A stretch of 64,000 nucleotides of DNA from Ipomoea triloba (taxonomy: Eukaryota; Streptophyta; Magnoliopsida; Solanales; Convolvulaceae). Under the pieces are notes generated by a model. The model made no database searches. It saw only the letters and a program-made list of their open reading frames with translations, and was not told the DNA's origin. The stretch lies in NCBI RefSeq assembly GCF_003576645.1, contig NC_044917.1, positions 10,488,198-10,552,197 on the forward strand. Reading direction: 5' to 3'. A program made the position numbers and the translations under genes. Shown here in pieces: positions 34,360-44,700 of this stretch (the first letter of the stretch is position 1; the number at the start of each line of letters is the position of its first letter).

Positions 34360-36713
34360 TGATATGATATATGACATACACCCACACACATGCATTATTT
34401 TTTATTTTTATAGGTAGCCGCCTAGGTACCGCCTAGACCGCTTAGGCGCTAGTCTACCGCCCGACTAGCGCCTAGCGCCTATTACAACCATGGTTATAGT
34501 TAAGAGTGTTATGTGTTTTTAGAGTATCATGCGCTATTAAACATTTATATTTTATGGGAAGAATACTTGTTAGAAGTCTAAAAACCAAGGACGCCACATG
34601 CAAAATAATAATAATAATAATAATAATTAATCAATTAATTAAAAAAAAATTGTGCACCTAGGCGCTAGGCACCCATTAAACGTCCGCTCCTAGCGATTTT
34701 ACAACATTGTATAGTGCCACTTCACCAGAGTGGAGCGATACTCCTTGGCAACCGCTTTTAATAACTTTGTTTCAAATAGTAATATACTTAACTTTTGATT
34801 GTTCTGCAGTCTATGATAATTTTCATATTGCAAAACTATAATGCCAGTCTATGAAACAAAGAAATGTATCATACTCTACGCATTGAAGGTATGTGGTATT
34901 GTGGTGTTATTAACTTATCTGAGTTATCTCATCTAATTCCATAAAATTTAAGACAGAGATTGGTGATCACAGAAAAGGTTAAGATGAGATTATTTAACAC
35001 CAGTGCTTTAATAAATGAAATGATGTCAATATGAACCCTATTATGTGGCTTGACAGGAATAGAAATCCAAACCTGAGCATTTATGAAGTCTTCATTTTTA
35101 TCGGCAAAAAAATGCCGAGCCATGATAGTGCTACGATCCCTGATGCATTGTTTTTCACCCTGGGACAATCCTAATGCTGGAAGTGAAGCAGGACGGAAAG
35201 GAATTCCACCATGGCTGCTATTAACAAATGAGTGCAAAAAGTTTGACAATACTCTTTGAGGTGGCCCTGCATGATTAACAAGCACAATTTACCCAACCAC
35301 ATTCAGAAAGAGTGCTAATTTGACCTATCCAGAGACTATTGCTAAACTTTGGCAAAGCCAAGCATTATGTGAACTCATAGTAAACGATATTAAAACAATG
35401 CACAAAGTTCATGCTTAAGGAAATAGATGCAAAGAGGGAGCCAGGACATTTTAGGTTTCTTTTTTGTTTTATTTTTGGATGGGGGTTGGCGTGGGGGGCA
35501 CTAAATTTAATTTATAGGAGACCTTAGTGGATGATTTTAATAATGGGGGTTGGAGGCATTTTGCTGACGTCTTGAAAGTTCAACTATATTTTGTGACTTC
35601 TATTAGTTATGCCACTTCATAGATTCTAGGGAGTCACTGGAAAACCATAAACAAGAATCACGTAAAGGCTCTCCCACTTATCCCCAACTAAAGTTGGAAT
35701 ACCAAATAAATTTTAGAGCATAAAATGCAATGATGTTATGCTAAGAATCCCAAGAAAGTTCCCTATTCCCTCCTGAAAAAAATACAAATGAATACACAAC
35801 AAATAAATCAATGATGACAACAGAGCAAGAGATATGCTAGTCCACCATTCAACTCTGGTTGAAGTTGAGAGTTGTCCAAAGGAAAATTAGAGTGAGGAAG
35901 TTGAGGCCTTTGTATCCCATCCCATACATCTGCAAAGCTATTCTGATCAGCAGTGCGAAAGCCTTGAAGGAATTCTGATCCCTGAGAGTCAAAGTAACAG
36001 TAACTCAGCATATCCAAATGCAAATCTCCACCTAACTGTGTAGACCTAGAAAATGTGTCTTTATATTAACCTGCAGATTAGGTTGGAATGGATGATCAAT
36101 CTCTGACCCTGGAAGAGTTGCCAGTGGCTCTTGGACTCCAACACCAAAGTTGCCATCAGATGGTGTAGTCACTGATGTGGGGATCTCCTTCAATCTTTCC
36201 TGCTCAGCCAGATGAATCAATTTAATTTAATATAATTCACATCCTTCAAATTTATGTTCCAATTTAAAAATACCCTACAATTATACTCCAAATGCAGCAC
36301 ATTAAAGTAGGCAAAGATTATAAAAGGCTGTTCACAAGGGATAGAAATCAGATCACTTATGATGCATGCAGGATGCAAAAAGCTACTTCCCTGCCATAAA
36401 CACGAGAATTTGAACATACAATATCCGCTCAGATGCAAACATAAGAAACTTATCACACTCGTGAAAGTTAGATTTCGAGCGAAGTTTAACTAAATTAGCA
36501 CTAAATTTAGCACAAACGTAGCAGAATTGATTGAATTTGGAATAACAAGTAGATATCCTGCTAAGGCAAGGCATAAACAAGGGGAAATAACAAGACCTGA
36601 GTCTTTGATGAAGAGCCGATAAGAGTGTTGGCAAGCGCCCCGAAGGGATTGGAGGAAGAAGAACCAGGCACGGCACAGGCTGCGCCACCAGTCACTAGGT
36701 CTCTCATCGCCAT
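28337..36713 (-). CDS. PEX5: PEX5, peroxisomal PTS1 import receptor, 15 exons
   Basis: Exons (high to low): 36597-36713, 36071-36199, 35846-35981, 35073-35266, 32654-32899, 32259-32381, 31526-31690, 30783-30976, 29956-30202, 29528-29612, 29290-29399, 28969-29193, 28679-28744, 28491-28585, 28337-28415. All join in frame to 736 residues, close to the ~728 of the Arabidopsis protein. The N-terminus MAMRDLVTGGAACAVPG has the conserved Cys (13) that is ubiquitinated for recycling. The N-terminal half carries a series of WxxxF/Y motifs (WAAEF, WVRSF, WASEF, WATEY, WADQY, WANEF, WVDEF, WADEF) that bind PEX14/PEX13. The C-terminal half has TPR repeats (LGVLYNLSREYDKAIESF, WANMGISYANQGMYEDSI) that bind the C-terminal SKL-type signal. 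It ends LQKEFPL. The receptor cycles between cytosol and peroxisome membrane. The 2.2-kb intron 4 contains nested MITEs. Complete and apparently functional. Confidence 0.95.
33865..34709. mobile_element. outer MULE-type MITE in PEX5 intron 4
   Basis: The element starts gtgttataaaaatcgaccta and ends gattttacaacattg; these are imperfect inverted repeats. It is flanked by tatagtgcca on both sides (33855-33864 and 34710-34719), a 10-base direct repeat fitting the 9-10-bp duplications of Mutator-like elements. It is rich in cctaggcg-type words and holds no gene. A second related copy is nested inside. Confidence 0.65.
34014..34492. mobile_element. inner, nested MITE of the same family
   Basis: The inner element starts cactgttgcaaaaatccccc and ends ctattacaaccatg, again inverted, and is bounded by gttatagt at 34006-34013 and 34493-34500. 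It contains a long (TA)n tract (about 34284-34352). Nesting means the outer copy is older. Confidence 0.5.
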
Positions 36714-37287
36714 ATTTTTCTCAACTCAAAGCTCTCCTCTCCTATCTCCGTTCAAAATTTGGTGTTTGAGCGCAGGCGAGGAGCGATGGCGGTTGGCTAT
36801 ATAGTGATGGTGGTAGTCGATACCCCTGGCGATTTCCGGCTTGGGTTTGCTTGTTTTTTTCCCCTCTGGTTGTATGGGCTACCGGTGCTATGGGCGAAAC
36901 GCCTATCACGAACCAACTCCTTTTATTTATTTATTTATTTTATTTATACACCGTCCTTTGAAAAAAAAATAATAAATAAATAAAGGTAGACTCATTTATC
37001 TCATTTTTCATTCTTTATTGTTTTCTATATAGAGTACTAGAGAATATATATGATAGTTAGCATGTTTATTTTTATGATCGAATATTTGTGAGTATTAGCA
37101 TATATGGTGTCATTGGTGTGTGTTTATATATAGGTAATATATATAGAAAAAGTTTATATGCTAAATTTATAGTTTTGTCGTTCGTTTTCTTGTAACACAC
37201 ACACATATATATAAGATACGAATTAATCAGTAGTGTAGTAATACAGTGTGAGTAATTCTTTTCATATTTGTTTCATGTTATTAGAGC
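36714..37287. other. PEX5 promoter side and spacer
   Basis: Upstream of the PEX5 ATG lies a ~60-bp leader and then AT-rich sequence with no gene. The frame at 36759-36983 lacks any recognisable domain and I treat it as chance. No clear core promoter motif. Confidence 0.5.
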
Positions 37288-38523
37288 GTGGTTAGTTTTA
37301 AAATATACATCACGAATACTACGAAAGAGCTCTTCGAAGCGACGATTCTGGATGAAGATGACAGTGTTGACGAGCTTTATTGGACTAAGGAAATCTCAGG
37401 TAAATTCTCTGTTAACTCTGCTTATTTACTAATAAAGGGCATCGAGAATAATTTGCAGGAAAGAGTTTGGACCAAACTTTGGAATGTCAAAACCCCCAAT
37501 AAAATGAAAACGGACTGCTCTCCATAATCAAATTCTTGGAAAGGCTGAAATGAAGAGAAAAGGTATTACGAATGATGACACCTAGGACATCTGCCCTGGT
37601 GAATCCGAAATTGCAAAATACATTCTGAGAAAGTGCAGGAATGTGAAAGAAGTCTGGAGAGTTATAGTAGGACGGCAAAAGTGTGGTGTTTGGAATACTC
37701 TGAGCTACAAGAACTGGCTGGACAGGAACTTAACTGGAGGAAGGAATGAGGACAACGACTGGTCACGCATGTTTACTATCACAACATGGTGGATCTAGAA
37801 GTGGAGGAATGACAGAATCTTCAACAACAAACATCTGGATATCCATAGGAAAACTGCCTGGATAAAGGAAACAGGTGAAGAGATAAGTCGTGCATACTCC
37901 CACCATGACAACAGGAAGGGTGGAAAAAGGTTTGAGAAGGTGGTGCAACTCAGATGGAAGCCGTCAACCAGTCACAGGTTCACTATCAACGTCGATGGGA
38001 GTGTCAGCGAGTCTTGGCAAAGCTGGCTATGGAGGAGTCCTAAGGAACGCGAAAGGTGAATGGTTAGAGCTATGAAGGGTTTATGGCCAAGACCGACTAC
38101 GGGGAACCAACAATTGTCGAGGCTAGAGCTATTGTCAAAGGATTAGAATGGGCCTGGCATAAGAATATCCAAGACGTGGAAGTGCAAACGGATGCAAAGA
38201 ACGTAGTCCAATGGATTCGTAAAAAGGATAATGGAAGAGGACCAATTAGATAGTATATTGATGAGGCTAGATGGGGGCTAACAAGAGACTGGAGGGTCAC
38301 TATCAGTGTAATTTACCGAGAGCAGAATATGGTCGCTGACAGCCTCGCCTCAATGGGCGCACACAGCCTTGATGATTGGAAGTTCCTTACCACATGTCCT
38401 ATTGGCAATGATGTGGAGTATTTGAATGATTTGGCGCACGCCACATGTAGTCGAAGAGTGAGGAAGATTAGTTAATACTTTCTTCCTCGGGGTTGCCCCC
38501 TCCCTTGTTGATAAAAAAAAAAA
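37288..38523 (+). pseudogene. 5'-truncated LINE remnant: zinc-binding region and RNase H
   Basis: Read across frames, the sequence encodes YWTKEISGKFSVNSAY and WTKLWNVKTPNKMK (zinc-binding region downstream of reverse transcriptase in plant L1-type LINEs), WWIWKWRNDRIF, and then an RNase H-like domain with INVDGSVSE and VIYREQNMVADSLASM. Several stops and frameshifts interrupt it. It ends in an A-run at 38513-38523, the expected LINE tail. The reverse transcriptase and 5' half are absent. No intact protein can be made. Confidence 0.7.
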
Positions 38524-39008
38524 CTATATCATCTCTAGTAGCTGGAGAACAAGAAAAGAGCGACAATAATGAAAGCAACACGTTGAAGCAATATCCATGG
38601 TCATCTTCTCCCTACTTTTTGCACTCTAGGATCGTTAATCAATTTGTGCATATTAAAGGAAGATAAATATGATATGTGGGCGAAGGTTGAAGGCTATGAA
38701 AAACGTTTTAAGAGCTAGAGATCATGGGACTAACACTTCTTCTAAATGACCCATTTGCATTGAACAAAAAATATTTGCATGTTATGAGATCATGGGCTAT
38801 CCAACAAATTAGGAACAATCGAGTACGAACAAGACGTTGTGGTCAACAAATGTGTGAAAATCTATAGCAAATTTGACATAAGCTAGAGATGTTGGACCTG
38901 TGAACAAAAAATAGTATTGTTGTAGTTGAAAGAAGTGTAACTCTCGGCTCACATATGAACAATTTGCAAAACTTGTGAATTTATTAAACTCCACAACTAT
39001 GATTACCA

Positions 39009-39041
<33 letters not shown>

Positions 39042-39063
39042 AACAACAACAACCAAAAATTGC

Positions 39064-39140
39064 ACTAGTACAAAAAGTGCAATTTGAACCTATAATAACT
39101 TACTATAGGCGTCTATAATACCACAAACGTGTATGGCGCA
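39064..39140 (+). mobile_element. CACTA transposon terminus fragment
   Basis: cactagtacaaaaagtgcaa at 39064 matches the start typical of plant CACTA (CMC/EnSpm) elements. It follows an A-run (39010-39043) and caacaacaacaacc. Only about 75 bp can be assigned before an LTR begins. Confidence 0.45.
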
Positions 39141-40128
39141 TGATAGCTTCTCATTTATGCATATTTTCCTCATGTTTTTAGATTAACTTTTGGGCTCAAT
39201 TGCATTAAATCACTATCTTCATTATTTATTCCCTTGCTTTCTTATCTAAATATGGTCTAATGCTTGATTTGAATGGTTTTTATTGTGTTTATTAGTGCAT
39301 TGGGACCATTGGCAAGCATGTATTGAAGGGAAGGGATGATTGGAGTAAGTTCGGGGTTGAACGAGGACAAGATTGTCATTATCAAAAGTTTTGACACATT
39401 CAACTTGGAGTTTAAGCGTCCATTGGTGGCATAATGTTTGCAACTTCAAGTGAGATGAGTTTGACGCGTCAAACTCATGTCATAGTTGTTCTTGATTACT
39501 TGAACTAAAGAGTACCTTAATGAGATATATAGATTTGGGTTTTATATCTTGTGTTATAATTGTGATTTATATTATTGATGTTTGTAATTAAAGGCCTAAA
39601 TTACATGTTTCCCTCCTAATTGTGTCTTGATGAGAGTTAGGGCATAAATTTGAGTACCTACACTTAACTATTGCATCTTGGGAGAAGCCATATTGATTAA
39701 GGAATTCTATATTGATTGATTTTTCTTGTATTATGAATGTGACTATCTCATGAAAACGGGTATATTTCATTTACCTTATTTTGATTGGAATTATAGAAGT
39801 AATTCATAACCTTTGTACGCAGTCTTTCACGCTTGTTTAAAACTCAATTAAATATTTTACGTTAGGTTGGTACAATGGTACTAAACACTTCGACCCCCAA
39901 AAATCTCACTCTTTACTCTCTTGCATTTCCCATTTTGTTTGCATTGATTTTATTAATTGTGTATATGATCATAGTTAACTATCCTTCGTTACATTAGGAT
40001 TAGCTTCTCGTGAATAAATTATTAGTTAGTGCTTAATACGCCCACTTCTCAATGGATCAATACATGAAATACTCATAGTATTTGTTTGTTATATTGTGCT
40101 GCAATCAAATTGGCGTCGTTGTTGAGGA
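39141..40128 (+). mobile_element. Ty3/gypsy-type LTR with decayed tRNA-Asp primer site
   Basis: A 963-bp stretch starts TGATAGCTTC and ends GCTGCA at 40103, followed after seven bases by tggcgtcgttgttgagga at 40111-40128. This matches the primer-binding site tggcgccgttgccgggga (tRNA-Asp) used by plant Tat/Athila-type gypsy elements at 14 of 18 positions, all four differences being C to T or G to A. The internal region stops within ~80 bp. No polyprotein is present. Confidence 0.5.
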
Positions 40129-40739
40129 AGGGACATCTATGTATTGACATTAGTCAACATTTTATTCTAGAAGTCTAGTTCTAAAATATACATTTTCTTA
40201 TAATCACCATATCATCTCTAGACGCTGATGAACAAGAAAAGAGCGGCAATAATGAAAGCAACACATTGAAGTAATATCCTTGATCATCTTCTCCCTACTC
40301 TTAGCATTCCAAGATCATTAATCAATTTGTGCATATTAAAGGGGAGATAAATATGATATGTGAGTGAAGGCTATGAAAACACCTTAAGAGCTAGAGATCA
40401 CGGGACTAATACTTCTTCTAAATGACCCAATTACTCTCATTATGGTGAAGTCGTTTTGGTAATGAATTAGCAGAGCAAATTGGATATAGCATATTTTTTG
40501 GAAGTCACATACTCACGTGATTCACGTCCGTATCCAATCCACTAAAGGTGGATTTTCACTAAGTGGATCATAACCCATCCACTTTAAGTGGATACGGATT
40601 GGATCAAAGCGAATTTGGCGAATCCTTGCTCACCAATAGTGTGGACCACAGTCCACGCAATAATGATTGAGAACTCTTCCACCCACTTTTAGCTCTAAGC
40701 CTCTAACAACCCCAAGAGACTCTAACCAACTATTGACTT

Positions 40740-41095
40740 ACTGATTTACTCTAATGCTCCCCTTCTCAAACGGAAGCATATATATTGATCATGCGCAACC
40801 TGTTACAAATGTGCTCAACTCTATTTCTACCAAGTCATTTTATGAACAAATTTGCCAATTGAACACCAATTTAAATATGTCGAAGAGAGATTAACCATTG
40901 CTACACTCTCTCACACAAAATGATAGTCGACCTCAATATGCTTGGTCCGCTCATAAAAGACATGATTATTAGAAATATGTTTTGCAGGTTAGTTATTACA
41001 CCAAAGCTTTACCGGCACACTTACCCTCGTTCCAATTTCTTCTAATATATTGTGTATCCAAGGATTCCAAGCCACCTCACCAAAACTTTAAAAAA
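40740..41095 (-). mobile_element. copia polyprotein 3' remnant (RNase H end and polypurine tract)
   Basis: On the minus strand the sequence encodes words like NPVFHERTKHIEVDYHFV, the hallmark of the RNase H end of Ty1/copia polyproteins, with stops after it, and then a polypurine tract gagaaggggagcatt (complement at about 40755-40769). Frame is broken, so no intact protein. Confidence 0.6.
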
Positions 41096-41726
41096 AATCA
41101 GGGAAATTAGATAGCCTAAGAAATCCAAAGAATCACATACTCTCATTGACTTTGACATAATAAAAATGCTAATATAGATGTTTAGTAAACAACTTTTGAA
41201 ATCAACTGTTTTTTTTTTTTTTCCAAAAATTGATTTTGAAAATATTCCACTTTAACATTTTGAAACAGAAGGTCAAGTATGAAGCAAGCAGATTGGTTTC
41301 CCTAACACCTTTCACAGCAGTAACAGAACCAAATGAGTAAAGAAATTTTAGCTCATCCACCGGACAACCATTCTGAAGCAAACAGCTGAGGGGGAAACTC
41401 CTTACTACTGTTACCTGTAGACCTGTAGTATATTTTTTCATTGTTCTATTAAATTTCAGTTACTACTGTTAACGTAATTTACATGTTACAAAATGTAATA
41501 TATTACACTCGAATGGAAATAGAGACAAAACCCTCATCACGGGTTCAAGTAAAATACTCCCATGTGCCAAGAGGAGAGCCTATTACTACACTTGTAGCAC
41601 CAAAAAAAGGACAATTCTATAGGATTTCCCATCAATGAATAACATGATTGCTCTATACCAAGCGAAGCGGAAACCAGAAGGCTTTTTTAAGTATGTTTTC
41701 TGTGAATCAAAACACCCTTTGTGCAG

Positions 41727-44700
41727 TCAAAGGCCAATTGGAACTATCTGATTTGAATTGTCTCCTCTTGCCTGCTGATAGGCTGACTTCTGCCAATTAA
41801 CCTCTTTTCTGCAGGAGTTGTGTCAAAAAGTCATCAATATTTTACTTCAAGAACAAAAGCGGGGAACTGCATTATCTCTAGAAAGAACAATTCTATAATA
41901 TAATAAGTAGGCACCTGATAGAATCCCAAATTGAACCATAATTCAAAATAGCAATGACTCTGCGTTTTCTTTCTTTTGGGATGTCTCTACCACGCTTAAC
42001 AACCGGCAACTGTTTAATTCCTTTAGCCTCCATTAGTTGCTTTGCCATCGCCAATTCGGTATCTGGATAACAAGTTAAGAGTCCGCATTCTCTTCCAAGG
42101 TAGCTTATTCCTCTTGTGCATATGGAGGAGACGAGACATGTATTTTCCTGCAAAGGCGTGTAAGCTTAATTGAACTGCAAAGAGAAAATATTCTTATTGA
42201 CTGTTACAGCAGACAATACATACATCTGTATGTAAAAATTCCATGTTGAGAGAATCCCCAGAGTTCTTAAATAAACTTCGCTTGATGTCTCCATATGTTA
42301 GAATTCCTTCAAGATAACCTTCACTGTCCACCACAAGAGCACAATGCTGTTGGCCATCATGCATGCATTTCAATGCTTCTTTCACGGTTTGGTTCAAGGT
42401 AAGCTTCAAATAATCTTTAGACATGGCTTGGGAAACCTGATATCACACAGAACGTAAGGGGGACAAACATAGAAAAAAGAATTCTTCAAGGAATAGTTAT
42501 AAAGTCCAATTACTTGAATTCATCTTACAAAAAGCTCCAAATGAGAAAGGTAAAAACCGATACCTTCATATTTTCAAGAACAAAGTCTTCATCAATTGTT
42601 TCATGATTATTCCCATTTCCAATAATTGATAGTTCCAAGTCATGTCTCCCTCCAGTTTTCGGCCAACTTCCATCATTTTCATCTTCATCATGTGAAAGAA
42701 TAGAATAACCTCTGGATAACTTTTTTGAATCAGATGTTTCTGTATCCTTATGCTGGTTTGTAACTGATGGCACCCATATTGCCAACCCAACAGCCCCCTG
42801 TTTACAGTATTTGAAACAATCAAAAACCAAGTCTGAGAATTTAATACACATCAGATGAAAAGTAACTAGTGTTGGATCTACAATAATGACATAAATTTCA
42901 GACTGGAAAAGTGATGCCCAAAGCAAGTTTCCAGTTGAACTACACAGTTAAGAATCAAGCAAGATTCAAAAGACTTTAGTTTTTAGTTCTACAGATATAG
43001 TGTCATTTCCTCCTAGATAAATTTAGTTATTTAGTTTGAATACTATACATGAGCCAAAAAAAAGATTTAAAACTAGTTTCATTGAATTTCATTTAAAAAC
43101 TGAAAAGTGAGATTAAAGCTTCTTTTTTTTGGAAAACCAATAATACCCGATTACCCGATATCCATTTTACGCGTTCAATATGAAAATGCTCTATTTTCAT
43201 AAGATCTTCTTGGCTGTTATTCAATATGAACTTTTTAATTGTTCCATAGAAGTAGAGTTAATTCCGGCAATGGTCCCCCGACTATGTTGATTTTCCAAAA
43301 TTAGTCTCCGACTTTTAATTTTGACAATTTAGGTCCCTTGACTTTCAAATTCTTTCCAATGTTGGTCCTTTCGTCAAATTTTGGTTAAGTTGAGGTCAAA
43401 TGAAGGGATAAAATTGTTCGTTCACCTATTTAGTGTATTATTACTTGTATTTCTCCTGTCCTATACGCTTGATATATGAATATAATCTCAGTCGAAGTCT
43501 CAATTGAAGCCATATAATCTCATATGAACCTGATTATATTCATATATATAGCATATAGAACATGAAAAATATGAGTAATAATACACTATACAGGTGACCG
43601 GACAATTTTACCCCTTCATTTGACATCAACTTAACCAAAATTTTACGAAAGGGCCAACATTGGAAAGAACTTTAAAGTCAGGGGACTTAAATTGTCCAAA
43701 TTAAAAGTCAGGGACTAATTTTGGAAAATCAACATAGTCGGAGGACCATTGCTGGAATTAACTCATAGAAGTACATTTAAATGCTTTTTTCCCCCGAGGT
43801 TAGCCAATTTATCATGCAAGGTAAAAGGGAATAAAAGAATCATGTGTTTATTATCCTCTAAATGTAAGATTTCTTCCACCATACATAAAAAGGGAATAAA
43901 TAAATCAATAAAAATTTTGGAGGCTTGATGAAGTGCTTCTTTCAGAGTTACTTCTGTTGTCCATATTTTGAGAAAAAGTATATAGTGTTTAAGTGTTTTA
44001 CATTCCCATTCTACTACAAGAGATTTACAGAGTAAATCAGCATTAAGTTTAATCATGTAACAACTTTAAATGCTCAGCAGAAGACCAATTAGAGACTCAG
44101 ATCCTGGGGGAACAAGACTAACCATAAGAGGAAGCAAAATTCTATAATCTTTTGTCAACTCAAACAACAGCAGAACTGAAGTTAAGGGCACCGAACACAC
44201 TGAAGCTAGAGTAGCAGCCATTCCCACCTGCATCATTCAAGCACTATAGAAGTGAATTTCTATTCCAGAATTGTCTGTACAGAAATAATAACTTGAGACC
44301 AATAATACTATAAGAATTGAATAGCAGCACCAGTGCATATGCCTGTGGCTGAGCAATAGCACCACTTCCTGGAATTGCATAATTAATCAACTCAACAGAA
44401 AAACCTCCAAACACAGCACCTACTGCAGCACCAATCATTAAACTTGGGGCATAAAGACCCCCAACAAGGCCAGACCCTTTGCACAAAGCAGTAGCTATAA
44501 CTTTTGCTGCTGATAATTGAGCTAGCAACCAGATTCCAGGTGCAGATGCAGTCTTCCCGGTGTGAAGAATTTCATCAACATTAGTGAAACCCCAATAAAG
44601 TACTCCAGGATATTTGAGAGCTATTATTCCTGCTCCTAAACCTCCCAAAGCAGGGCAGACAACATCAGAAAGTCCAAATTTTTCCCTCAGGAACTTAAAA

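Larger units (their letters stand above)
38526..40437. repeat. 235-bp direct repeats 1.68 kb apart
   Basis: 38526-38760 and 40206-40437 are about 90% alike by eye (shared words caagaaaagagcg, atcaatttgtgcatattaaa, gataaatatgatatgtg, cttcttctaaatgaccca). Between them lie a CACTA end and a gypsy-type LTR. They are not LTRs of that element, because its own LTR border and primer site lie between them. Confidence 0.6.

Noticed and set aside
36759..36983. Possible small gene divergent from PEX5
   Set aside because: Frame lacks a recognisable domain and ends in low-complexity sequence; it overlaps the PEX5 promoter side.
38526..40437. Direct repeats considered as LTRs of one retrotransposon
   Set aside because: They lack TG...CA borders and a primer site after the left copy, while a separate LTR end and primer site lie between them.
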